Shown: positions 41,941 through 50,891, counted from the stretch's first letter. The stretch: DNA of 64,000 nt from an uncultured Acidimicrobiales bacterium (GCA_937930695.1 CALHCB010000061.1:1-64000); one strand, 5' to 3'. Notes: generated by a model not told the origin, from the sequence alone. Program-made: numbers and translations.

Positions 41941-42795
41941 ATGCCATTTCGCCTTGCCAACGTCGACGGTCGTGCTGCCCTAGCCACCGAGACGCACTAC
42001 TTCGATCTCGAGTCACTCAGCGACGGCGCGTTCAGCAGTGATCCAATGGAGGCAATCAGCCGTTCCGATGAGATGTCCGCTCTCTCCGCTGGGCTGAACG
42101 CAGCGACGCCGACCGGGCCGCTTGACGGTGCAGCGTTGGAAAGTCCTGTGCCCCGACCCCAAAAGGCATTCGGCATCGGACTGAACTATCGAGCGCATGC
42201 AGTCGAGTCGAACATGGACATACCTGACGCTCCACTCATCTTCGCGAAATATCCCTCCTGCATCGTGGGACCTCACGCCACCGTGGAGCTGCGAAGCGAT
42301 GGAGTCGACTATGAAGTGGAACTCGTGGCTGTCATCGGAAAAAGGTGCAAGGACGTCGCTGTTGCCGACGCGTGGAATCATGTTGCCGGTCTCACTGCCG
42401 GTCAGGATATTTCTGATCGACCTGCACAATTCATGGCGAAGCCGCCCCAGTTCGGTGCTGCAAAGTCGATGGACACGTTCGGTCCAATGGGTCCCGTCAT
42501 GGTCTCGACCGACTCCTTCGAGAATCCCGATGACCTCGCGCTCACCTGTGCGATCAACGGGGAGATGCGCCAAGACTCTCGTTCGAACGACCTGATATTC
42601 GACATTCCGAGCCTCATCAGCACGCTGAGTCACATGATGACACTCGAAGTTGGCGACGTGATCTTCACTGGTACACCAGCGGGCGTTGGTTTTGCCCAGG
42701 GCAAGCCGCTCGTCGATGGCGACATCATCACCACCTGGGTCGAAGGAATCGGCACCATGACCAACCCGTGTGTACGGGTGAGTGACTGGCAATAG
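41941..42795 (+). CDS. fumarylacetoacetate hydrolase (FAH) family protein
   Basis: KAFGIGLNYRAHAVESNMDIPDAPLIFAKYPSCIVGP...VDYEVELVAVIGKRCKDV...NGEMRQDSRSNDLIFDIPSLISTLSHMMTLEVGDVIFTGTPAGVGF. Confidence 0.95.
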   Translation: MPFRLANVDGRAALATETHYFDLESLSDGAFSSDPMEAISRSDEMSALSAGLNAATPTGPLDGAALESPVPRPQKAFGIGLNYRAHAVESNMDIPDAPLIFAKYPSCIVGPHATVELRSDGVDYEVELVAVIGKRCKDVAVADAWNHVAGLTAGQDISDRPAQFMAKPPQFGAAKSMDTFGPMGPVMVSTDSFENPDDLALTCAINGEMRQDSRSNDLIFDIPSLISTLSHMMTLEVGDVIFTGTPAGVGFAQGKPLVDGDIITTWVEGIGTMTNPCVRVSDWQ

Positions 42796-43996
42796 CGACG
42801 TGGAGCGGCCTCTGACCCCCGACTTCTACGACTACCCGTGGACGCCGCCATCAGATGTGGTCGTTGATGGTGACTTCCTGAGTATCAGGTGGGCAGACGG
42901 AGCTGAGCTGGTTGCCTACAAGCAATGGCTCCGAGAGAACGAGGTTGGCGGCGGGGGAGTCGACGTTGCGACTCGGGAAGGGCTCATCGATCCAGCGCAC
43001 ATCGACGACACCTTGCAGATCAGGGAGGCCAGAATCGACGCTACCGGCGTCGTCGAAGTCCACTGGTACCCAGATGACGTTCTCGGCCGCTATCACCCTG
43101 GGTGGCTTCGACACATCGCCGATGGCTCTCATCGTCCCGAAAGTTGGCTGTCTGATCCCGTTGCCTGGACATCAGCGGAACTGGCCGAACCTCCAACCCA
43201 TCCTGCCGATGCCTTGGAGTCAGCTCTCCCACGGTTGGCGTTGGTGCAAGATCTCATGCGTTATGGCTTCGTCCGCCTACGGGGCTGCCCAACCGATTCG
43301 GACCACCTCGCCAAACTGGCGGGTCACTTTGGCCCACTGCGCGACACCAACTTCGGTCGGGTCTGGGATGTCAAGGCCGACATCGATCCCACGAGCACTG
43401 CAAACACCGGACTGCGCCTCGGTCCCCACACCGATTTGCCGACGCGCGAGGCGCCACCGGGATTCCAGATGCTCCATTGCGTGATCAACTCGACATCGGG
43501 CGGGTACTCAGAAATGGCTGATGGGCTCGCGGTGGCCAATCGGCTCCGGGCCATGGATCCTGACGCCCACGACATTCTGACTACTCGGCGCTGGATCTTC
43601 TTCAACCGTGGCGCAGAAATCGATCATCGCTGGTCGGGTCCGCTCATCGACCATGGCGTGCCGGGTTCCCCGTTGACGTTTCGAGCGTTCTATCCCGTTC
43701 GAGCCTTTCCGGACATGCCGGCGGACGACGTGCCAAAGGCATACGCAGCGATGCGACAGTTCTCCCACATTGCCGCCAGCCCAGAATTCCAGGTGGCATC
43801 TCGATTCGAACCTGGCGACGTCGTGATGTTCGACAATCGCCGCGTGTTACACGGCCGCGGCGCCTATGACCCGTCTGCCGGATCACGCCATCTTCGCGGT
43901 TGCTATCTGGATCATGATGATGTGAGATCGACCGCCCGCGTCTGGGCTCGACGAGCCACAATCCCCCCAGCAGGAGCCGCTGCCAATGTCATCTGA
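42782..43996 (+). CDS. gamma-butyrobetaine hydroxylase-like / TmpA-like TauD/TfdA Fe(II)/2OG dioxygenase
   Basis: LRLGPHTDLPTREAPPGFQMLHCVINSTSGGYSEMADGLAVANRLR (HxD), DVVMFDNRRVLHGRGAYDPSAGSRHLRGCYLDHDDVRS (distal His and Arg). N-domain lacks the Zn Cys residues. Confidence 0.9.
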   Translation: MTGNSDVERPLTPDFYDYPWTPPSDVVVDGDFLSIRWADGAELVAYKQWLRENEVGGGGVDVATREGLIDPAHIDDTLQIREARIDATGVVEVHWYPDDVLGRYHPGWLRHIADGSHRPESWLSDPVAWTSAELAEPPTHPADALESALPRLALVQDLMRYGFVRLRGCPTDSDHLAKLAGHFGPLRDTNFGRVWDVKADIDPTSTANTGLRLGPHTDLPTREAPPGFQMLHCVINSTSGGYSEMADGLAVANRLRAMDPDAHDILTTRRWIFFNRGAEIDHRWSGPLIDHGVPGSPLTFRAFYPVRAFPDMPADDVPKAYAAMRQFSHIAASPEFQVASRFEPGDVVMFDNRRVLHGRGAYDPSAGSRHLRGCYLDHDDVRSTARVWARRATIPPAGAAANVI

Positions 43997-44591
43997 AGAA
44001 CTACCAGGGACCTACACCGTGTCGTGGACGGACATGGCTTCGGGGACACAGGCCGACTACGAAATGTTGACGCCTGCGTTCGAACACCATGCACGAGCCG
44101 CTCTGGTCCCCAATCTTCTCGGCATGCTTGATCTGCTGAAGGGCCCAACGCTGGGGTACCAGGTGGATCGCTACGAGCACTCGCTCCAGTCGGCGAGCCG
44201 AGCGCTCCGCAACGATGAGTCAGTCGACCTCGTGGTCGGTGCGCTGCTTCACGACGTTGCAGACGGATTTGCACCGGAGAACCACAGCGAAGCCGCCGCT
44301 GCATTGCTCGCTCCGTACGTCGATGAACAAACGCACTGGGTGATCAAGCATCACGGGATCTTTCAGGGGTACTACTACTTCCACCATCTGGGGGGAGACC
44401 GAGATGCCCGAAGTCTCTACGCCGAGTCGCCGCACTTCGACGCGTGTGTCCAGTTCTGCGCGGAGTACGACCAGAACTGCTTTGACCCAAGCTACACATC
44501 GCTCCCCATCGAGGAATTTCGCCCGCTACTCGATGAGGTGTTCAGCCGGCCATCTCGAGTCCCCGGCGTCGCACCTGCTCGGGAGAACTAG
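43986..44591 (+). CDS. HD-domain (PhnZ/TmpB-like) putative mixed-valence diiron oxygenase
   Basis: YEHSLQSASRALRNDESVDLVVGALLHDVADGFAPENHSEAAAALLAPYV...VIKHHGIFQGYYYFHHLGG...FCAEYDQNCFDPSYTSLPIEEFRPLLDEVF. H to HD spacing is 24 residues. Confidence 0.8.
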   Translation: MSSEELPGTYTVSWTDMASGTQADYEMLTPAFEHHARAALVPNLLGMLDLLKGPTLGYQVDRYEHSLQSASRALRNDESVDLVVGALLHDVADGFAPENHSEAAAALLAPYVDEQTHWVIKHHGIFQGYYYFHHLGGDRDARSLYAESPHFDACVQFCAEYDQNCFDPSYTSLPIEEFRPLLDEVFSRPSRVPGVAPAREN

Positions 44592-45529
44592 AAAAGTCGA
44601 TCTTGCACGGCAACCTCTTGCGCCGCGCCTGACTTCGCGCTGAGCCCATGACCGAAGAGTGGCTTGATGTTGACCACGAAGGTGTCTCTGCCAACCTCTA
44701 CCTCACCCGCCTCGTTTTCGCTGAGTCGAACGAACGCGATCGCGGAGCCGCAGACCCCAACGACGCGAAGGTGATGCTGACCGTCCCGCAGGTCGAGGGG
44801 ATATTCATGGACGTCATCCCACAACGCATCAGACGCCGTCGGGTTTCGCCACATTTCGTTTGTCAACGAGATCCCGGCGCGTGTAGCGGCTTCGCGGTCG
44901 GCTTCGATCAATCCGTGGACCAGGCCAACGCATTCCTCGAGCTGTCGAGTCATCTGGTCGTCGGTGATCGGTTGAGCATGACCGGACACCTTTCGGCTCA
45001 TTGAAACCGATTGAGGAATCGAGCATTGCTTGGTCACTAGATCCTCGATGACGCGAATCGTGACGCCGTCGCGAGCATCAGCGACGAACCTTGCCTGCCA
45101 GGCCCCCTGTTCGAGCAGTCGGGTGATCGATCGCGTTGCCGTCGAGGTTCCGACCTTGATCGATCCATCCCGAAAGGCCGCCAGATACAACCGGTTGGGC
45201 TGGTCGAGGTGCCGAACCATCTCGGGATCACTCGTCTCACGCTGGTGCGCGTGGTGAAGGGCGCCTGCGAACAGCGCGTTCTTCACTGAACAACTGGTGC
45301 ACGTCGGACGGTCACGTTCGGGAAGCTCGCGGCACGGTTCATCCGATGAGCCTGGCCCACTCGATCCGAGGCACCAGCGGCGGGCAAGGCGATCGCGATG
45401 AAACGATGCCTGGAATCCAATCAACAGTTCATCGGCTGGCGGAAGTGTGTTCCGACGGACCCGCAGAATCGGTGTAGCCGATGCCCATGTCAGCCCGACA
45501 ATCGTCATGTCACCCGGAACCAACCCCAC
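44588..45529 (-). CDS. DUF2797 domain-containing protein
   Basis: RPTCTSCSVKNALFAGALHHAH...HLDQPNRLYLAAFRDGSIKVGTSTATRSITRLLEQGAWQARFVADARDGVTIRVIEDLV matches the DUF2797 pattern. Confidence 0.75.
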   Translation of the reverse strand: MGLVPGDMTIVGLTWASATPILRVRRNTLPPADELLIGFQASFHRDRLARRWCLGSSGPGSSDEPCRELPERDRPTCTSCSVKNALFAGALHHAHQRETSDPEMVRHLDQPNRLYLAAFRDGSIKVGTSTATRSITRLLEQGAWQARFVADARDGVTIRVIEDLVTKQCSIPQSVSMSRKVSGHAQPITDDQMTRQLEECVGLVHGLIEADREAATRAGISLTNEMWRNPTASDALWDDVHEYPLDLRDGQHHLRVVGVCGSAIAFVRLSENEAGEVEVGRDTFVVNIKPLFGHGLSAKSGAAQEVAVQDRLF

Positions 45530-45665
45530 ATCTTGACTCTACGACGGTCACCTACCGACCCGACGATGTACTGAGACCAACGTCACGCCGCCACTGTTCA
45601 CCAGCCAACGGAGCAATATCTCGTCGATTTCTATTGTGACCTTCACACCGTTCTGAGGAGGACCC

Positions 45666-46484
45666 ATGACCATGACATCGAGCCACACCCCGACCGAAAC
45701 AGCTCGGCCCGCACGAGTCATCACCTCGACACGGGCCCTACTCGGCGGCTGTGTGATTGCGGTCGCCGTCGCCTCAGCATTTGGTCTTCGTTCCATCCAA
45801 GGCAACCCCACGTCCGCGACACCGACCACTGCCGAAGCTTCCGAGAGTGTTCTGGTGGGAGATACACCGACACAAACCCCGAACGCCCAAGGGGACGAGG
45901 TATCTGCTGAGCAGTCGGTTGGTCTCGGGTCGAGCCTCGCTGAGGCGAACACAGGCTCGACAACGACAAGCCAGGAGCCGACTGCCGCCGAAGCCAACCT
46001 CGCTCCAGACACCGACGCTGAGGCGCTCTCCCGACCACCTCAGACCAGCCCCCCGACGCCAAGCGGACACAAGTCAGAGAGCAACCACGCGTCGTCGCCA
46101 GCCGACACTCCCCGGGAAGATGTTGCCACGCCGCCTACCACCGAGCGGGCTGCAGTACCGACAACGCCCCCGACGACGGCATCAGCACCGGAGCCAACGG
46201 TCGCCGAACCAGCAGCCCCCGAATCAAGCGAACCGACTCCTGACACTGCTCCAGAAGACCCGGTCGGTCCCGTCGATGCCTCTCCAGGGCTCACATTGCC
46301 GCCTGGCTTGGTTGAGCCTCCAGTGGTCTCCCTGGACCAAGACCCAGTGCTTCCCCTCACCACTCCCGAAACCATTCCGCTGCCGACCTTGGAGACGATT
46401 CCCGGCCTGAGCCCGATCCCGAGCCTCGTGACCACGCCGGAACTCGGTGGCGGGCTTGGCGGAAACCTCGGCCTGGGAGGCTGA
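45666..46484 (+). CDS. Pro/Thr-rich predicted membrane-anchored or secreted protein, unknown function
   Basis: Single N-terminal hydrophobic segment ALLGGCVIAVAVASAFGL, then ~220 aa low-complexity P/T/E/A-rich sequence ending LGGGLGGNLGLGG. RBS-like GAGGAGG 6 bp upstream of ATG. Confidence 0.6.
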   Translation: MTMTSSHTPTETARPARVITSTRALLGGCVIAVAVASAFGLRSIQGNPTSATPTTAEASESVLVGDTPTQTPNAQGDEVSAEQSVGLGSSLAEANTGSTTTSQEPTAAEANLAPDTDAEALSRPPQTSPPTPSGHKSESNHASSPADTPREDVATPPTTERAAVPTTPPTTASAPEPTVAEPAAPESSEPTPDTAPEDPVGPVDASPGLTLPPGLVEPPVVSLDQDPVLPLTTPETIPLPTLETIPGLSPIPSLVTTPELGGGLGGNLGLGG

Positions 46485-46526
46485 GAAAATTGTCTGAGGG
46501 AGGCAAGAATCTCCTAGCGTCGCCAC

Positions 46527-46997
46527 GTGAATCAAGCCCACCATCCCGACAACCGACCCTCCTGGGTTGACGTTCCCGCAAACCGACTTCTGGCACGAGG
46601 TCACATGGCAGGAGACCTCCTGGAGGCCTACGACTGGGAAGTCACCGAGGAGCGAGCGGGTTTCCTTCGCATCTCGGCCCACCTGCCGGCCCATGTACGG
46701 AACCCGAGAAACCAGCTCTTCGGAGGGTTCACCCCGACCTATGTCGACTTGGTGTCGCTCTTCACTGTTCGAGCCGGGCCTGGTCGGCTCGACCCGAAGG
46801 TTGCCAGGGGCTGGATGGCCACGGTCAACATGCGAATCGACTATTTCGAACCGATCCGAGGACCCAGGTTCGACATCGTGGGCGAACTTGAGCATGTTCG
46901 AGGTCGTACCAGTCTGGTTTCGACCAAGATGTATGACGACGACACACTCGCCGCCCACGCAATCACCACGCTGCGGTCGCTCCCCGAACCGAACTAA
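46527..46997 (+). CDS. PaaI family thioesterase (hotdog fold)
   Basis: HVRNPRNQLFGGFTPTYVDLVSLFTV...ATVNMRIDYFEPIRGPRFDIVGELEHVRGRTSLVSTKMYDDD. Confidence 0.88.
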   Translation: MNQAHHPDNRPSWVDVPANRLLARGHMAGDLLEAYDWEVTEERAGFLRISAHLPAHVRNPRNQLFGGFTPTYVDLVSLFTVRAGPGRLDPKVARGWMATVNMRIDYFEPIRGPRFDIVGELEHVRGRTSLVSTKMYDDDTLAAHAITTLRSLPEPN

Positions 46998-47015
46998 CGC
47001 TGTGGTACCGGGTGC

Positions 47016-48293
47016 TCAGCGAGGGGTGAACGCCGCTGGTAGGTGCTTGACCCCGTGGATGAAGCTCGAAGCGAGCAGATCCGGTTCACCAGTGGCATGA
47101 ATGTCCGGTACGCGATCGAAGAGTTCCTTGAACATCACCATGATCTCTCGACGGGCCAGGTGCGCTCCGAGGCAGAAGTGAGGTCCAGGGCCGCCGAACC
47201 CGCAATGCGGATTCGGGTCCCGACGAACGTCGAATGAGTACGGATCCTCAAACACGTCTTCGTCGCGATTCGCGGCGAGATAGAACATGGCGAGCTTGTC
47301 TCCGGCCTTGATATCGCTGCCGCCAACGTTGACATCCTCGAGCGCAGTTCTGCGCATGTAGGTGACTGGACTCGCCAGGCGAACGATTTCCTCGACTGCG
47401 GTCGGTCCAACGCCCTCGAAATCAGCCTGCCAGATATCGCGTTGTTCCGGGTTCTTCGTCAGGTATTCCAGTCCCCATGAGATGGCGTTACGTGTGGTTT
47501 CGTTTCCTGCCACTACCAAAAGAATGAAGAAGGAGGCGATGTCTCCGTAGCTCAACTTCTCACCGTCGACCTCTGCATTCACGAGAATCGTGGTGAGGTC
47601 ATCGTCTTCGTTTGCCCCGGTGCTGGCCTCGTCTTTGGCCTGCGCCACGGTGGTCATCAACTCAGCGAGGGCCCCGCCAGCCGTGAGGATCGCAGTGAGC
47701 ACGTCGCCCTCATCCGGAACATATTCCGGATCGCCTGCGCCCAGAATCACGTTGGTCTGATCGAACACGAAATCCAGCTCCGACTCAGGAATAGCCATCA
47801 AGTCACACACGATCTTGAGTGGCAATCGGGCTGCGACGTCGACTACGAAGTCGCACTCCTCCTTGGCCATGAGATCGTCGACGATCTTGGCTGCTTGCAC
47901 GTGCACGCCGTCTTCGAGCTGCTTCAACTTTCGGGGCGTGAATCCCGCAGAGACGAGCTTGCGGAGTCGAGCGTGGCGAGGATCGTCCAGTGCAATCATG
48001 GATGAGAAGAACTCGTTGAACTCCGCAGGAGCGTCGAGCATCGTGATTCCTGATGCCGAAGAGAACACCTGAGGGTTCTTCGACGCTTGAAGAATGTCGG
48101 CGTGACGGGTCAGAATCCACCCTCCCGGTCCCGTCGGGATGAGATCAGGAACCTGAGACGGTTCCTCTGCCACGAAGACCGGCGGTTGAGACCGAAGTGT
48201 CGCGAGGTCAGCCTCGATGTCCGCTTGATCTCGAGTCCAGAACGACCTCGGAATCGGGTTCGGTACGGCGTTGGACGTCTCCAGCGTGGTCAT
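47016..48293 (-). CDS. cytochrome P450
   Basis: IDDP-like ALDDPRHARLRKLVSAGFTPR, ILLVVAGNETTRNAISWGLEYL, HCGFGGPGPHFCLGAHLARREIMVMFKELF (heme Cys loop). Start moved to ATG 48293. Confidence 0.96.
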   Translation of the reverse strand: MTTLETSNAVPNPIPRSFWTRDQADIEADLATLRSQPPVFVAEEPSQVPDLIPTGPGGWILTRHADILQASKNPQVFSSASGITMLDAPAEFNEFFSSMIALDDPRHARLRKLVSAGFTPRKLKQLEDGVHVQAAKIVDDLMAKEECDFVVDVAARLPLKIVCDLMAIPESELDFVFDQTNVILGAGDPEYVPDEGDVLTAILTAGGALAELMTTVAQAKDEASTGANEDDDLTTILVNAEVDGEKLSYGDIASFFILLVVAGNETTRNAISWGLEYLTKNPEQRDIWQADFEGVGPTAVEEIVRLASPVTYMRRTALEDVNVGGSDIKAGDKLAMFYLAANRDEDVFEDPYSFDVRRDPNPHCGFGGPGPHFCLGAHLARREIMVMFKELFDRVPDIHATGEPDLLASSFIHGVKHLPAAFTPR

Positions 48294-48441
48294 GGCAAGA
48301 GCGTAAGTGCTCAGCGCAACGAATGGCCAGATGGCCCAGGATCTGCAGAAACAGACCCGCCAGAATGGTTGGTGGCGGCTCAACTGCATCCAGACTTCGT
48401 GTCTGCACGAATAAGACGATGAGCCGTCGATTGGAGGATCC

Positions 48442-49326
48442 GTGGCAACACATACATGGGAACAGCACGACTGGCCATCGAGCCATGAGCCCCTCTTCGG
48501 GATGCACTCCCGGGCGATCGGCCTCATTCCGCTCGATCAGCAACGCCTGTCCGTCGACATCGATCGGGCGCTCACGTTGCCGTTCAACCGCGGCTACTCA
48601 GACTTCGCCCGTGGGAACCCCGGCTGGCAAAACTGTGTTCTGATGAACAACACGGGCGATCCAGCGGATCAGGTCTTCGGCGGCTACGACGGGGCGGCGA
48701 TGCCGACACCGCTGCTCCATGAGCTTCCCTACTTCGCCGAACTCATCCGCACGACCTTCAAACCAGATTTCCTGAAGTGGGCGCGAATCTTTCTCTGCGA
48801 GGACGGAATGCTCATTCCGCACCGCGACTACCTGGATCTTCCCGAGGATGAGTTCACCCGTGTGCACATCGCGCTCAAACTCGGAGCGGCGTCCCTTCAT
48901 TCCGAAGAGGACCGAGTCTTCCGGATGCGCCAGGGTGAGGTGTGGTTCATCGACGGGAAAGTGGCTCACTCTGCTGCGAGCTATGACGGCGAACCACGCA
49001 TCTACCTCACCTGTGACTTCGAGTCTGGTGTGGCGTTCGAAGATCTCTTTGTCGATCCCGCCTACGCCCGCGACGACATCGAGCCAGATTTCGTCCAACG
49101 CCCTCCGCTGCCCGATGACTTCGACACCGTGATCGACGGCATCTCCGCACTCCTCGACGTCGACACCCTCAGTGACACGATCGCAGTGCTCTCCAAGATG
49201 CACTACACCCACGAAGCGGATTGCGCCGACACCTACGAATGGCTCATCGATGCAGCCGTCCGCAGCGGTGACGAACAACTCATCACGGCGGCCGTCGAAC
49301 GTCGGTCGTTCTTCCTCGGCGTGTGA
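48442..49326 (+). CDS. aspartyl/asparaginyl beta-hydroxylase-like (PF05118-type) Fe(II)/2OG hydroxylase
   Basis: IFLCEDGMLIPHRDYLDLPEDEFTRVHIALKLG...FRMRQGEVWFIDGKVAHSAASYDGEPRIYLTCDF: HxD...H facial triad arrangement. Confidence 0.82.
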   Translation: MATHTWEQHDWPSSHEPLFGMHSRAIGLIPLDQQRLSVDIDRALTLPFNRGYSDFARGNPGWQNCVLMNNTGDPADQVFGGYDGAAMPTPLLHELPYFAELIRTTFKPDFLKWARIFLCEDGMLIPHRDYLDLPEDEFTRVHIALKLGAASLHSEEDRVFRMRQGEVWFIDGKVAHSAASYDGEPRIYLTCDFESGVAFEDLFVDPAYARDDIEPDFVQRPPLPDDFDTVIDGISALLDVDTLSDTIAVLSKMHYTHEADCADTYEWLIDAAVRSGDEQLITAAVERRSFFLGV

Positions 49327-50891
49327 ACCGACCTGTGACGTTCTCGCTCATCAGCGACGGCATTGATCACCACGCGGATGTCCGACCCGACCATCCGGCC
49401 GTCCGCTGTGGCGATCGGGCGCTCAGCTATCGAGAGCTACAAAAGGCAACGAACCAGCTCGCCAACACGCTCGTAGCTGCCGACGTTGCCGTCGGCGATC
49501 GAGTGGGGCTGTATCTCCACAAGTCCATCGAGACCGTTGTGAGCGCCTACGGCATCATGAAAGCGGGAGCCGCCTTCGTCCCGATTGATCCGCAGATCCC
49601 AACCGACCGGCTTCGAGCGATCATGAATGATTGCGACGTTTCGGTCGTCGTCACCGAAGATCGCAAGGTTGACCAGCTCATCGAGTTGGCGTCGCTGACT
49701 CCACTCAGGGTGCTGGTCGGGCCCGATGCTTCTGAGCGAGAAGACGCAGAGGTCTCGGATCTCAGCGTCATTTCGTGGACCGATGTCGCAACGCAGCGGG
49801 AGAATGCTCCCGACCTCGAGATCAAGCCAGACGACTTGGCCTATCTCATGTACACCTCGGGCTCAACTGGCGTCCCCAAAGGCATGATGCACTCCCATCG
49901 CACGAGCCTCGGATTCAGCTCATGGGGTGTCGACTACTGCAATCTCATCCCGCATGACCGAGTCGCCAGCCATGGCCCGCTCCACTTCGACATCTCGATC
50001 TTCGACATCTTCTCGACGGGGCTCGCAGGAGCGACCGCAGTGCTGGTGCCCGAACCAGTCACGAAGTTCCCGGCGAGTCTGTCCCAATTCTTGGCCGACG
50101 AGGGCGTGAGCGTGATCTTCACAGTTCCCTTCGCGCTCGCCCAACTGGTTGACAACGGTGCGCTTGAGGACCGTGATCTCTCCGCGCTGCGCTGGGTCTT
50201 GTTCGGGGGCGAATCTTTCACCCCTCGGCAGCTACGTCGACTCATGCTCGCCATCCCTGATGCCGCGTTCGCAAACGTCTACGGCCCAGCCGAAGCCCCT
50301 GCATGCGTCTGCCACGTCGTCGAGCACCCGCCAGACACCGATGCCCCGATTCCAATCGGAACCATCTCGGCAGGCACTGTTGCCGTCGTCACCCGTCCGG
50401 GCAACGATGAGGAGGTCGACGTCGGCGAGGTGGGGGAGTTGGTGATCGATGCGCAGAGCGTGACGCTCGGCTACTGGAATCGTCCTGATCTCAATGCTCG
50501 AAGTCTCAGAGCCGACGGCTCATTTCGAACGGGTGATCTCGTCCGGATCGACCCTGACGGCACCTACCAGTTCCTCGGACGCTCAGATCGAATGGTCAAG
50601 ACTCGAGGCTTCCGGGTTGAACTCGACGAGATCGAGGCCGCTCTCGCTTCGCACCCCGAGGTCACTGAGGCAGCCACCTTCGCCCTGACCGACGACGACG
50701 GAACAACGACGGTGCACTGCGCCTATGTCAGCGTCGCAGAAATCGCACCGGCTTCGTTGCGGAGACACCTGGCGACGAGGCTCCCGAACTACGCGCTTCC
50801 CGTCACTATTCGCCGTGAAGCGACGTTTCCTCGGACGACGAGTGACAAGGTGGATCGGCCTGCTCTTGCTCGGGCGACGGCGATTTCCTGA
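49323..50891 (+). CDS. stand-alone amino-acid adenylation (NRPS A-domain-like) protein
   Basis: LAYLMYTSGSTGVPKGMMHSHRTS, HFDISIFDIFSTGLAGATAVLV, FANVYGPAEAPACVC, FRTGDLVRIDPDGTYQFLGRSDRMVKTRGFRVELDEIEAAL. No C, T or TE domain in the ORF. Confidence 0.92.
   Translation: MNRPVTFSLISDGIDHHADVRPDHPAVRCGDRALSYRELQKATNQLANTLVAADVAVGDRVGLYLHKSIETVVSAYGIMKAGAAFVPIDPQIPTDRLRAIMNDCDVSVVVTEDRKVDQLIELASLTPLRVLVGPDASEREDAEVSDLSVISWTDVATQRENAPDLEIKPDDLAYLMYTSGSTGVPKGMMHSHRTSLGFSSWGVDYCNLIPHDRVASHGPLHFDISIFDIFSTGLAGATAVLVPEPVTKFPASLSQFLADEGVSVIFTVPFALAQLVDNGALEDRDLSALRWVLFGGESFTPRQLRRLMLAIPDAAFANVYGPAEAPACVCHVVEHPPDTDAPIPIGTISAGTVAVVTRPGNDEEVDVGEVGELVIDAQSVTLGYWNRPDLNARSLRADGSFRTGDLVRIDPDGTYQFLGRSDRMVKTRGFRVELDEIEAALASHPEVTEAATFALTDDDGTTTVHCAYVSVAEIAPASLRRHLATRLPNYALPVTIRREATFPRTTSDKVDRPALARATAIS

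Noticed and set aside
43986-44591. Plain HD phosphohydrolase annotation for the HD protein
   Set aside because: The extra His residues, the YDQNCFDP C-terminal Asp motif and coupling to a 2OG oxygenase fit the PhnZ/TmpB oxygenase type better; still unproven.
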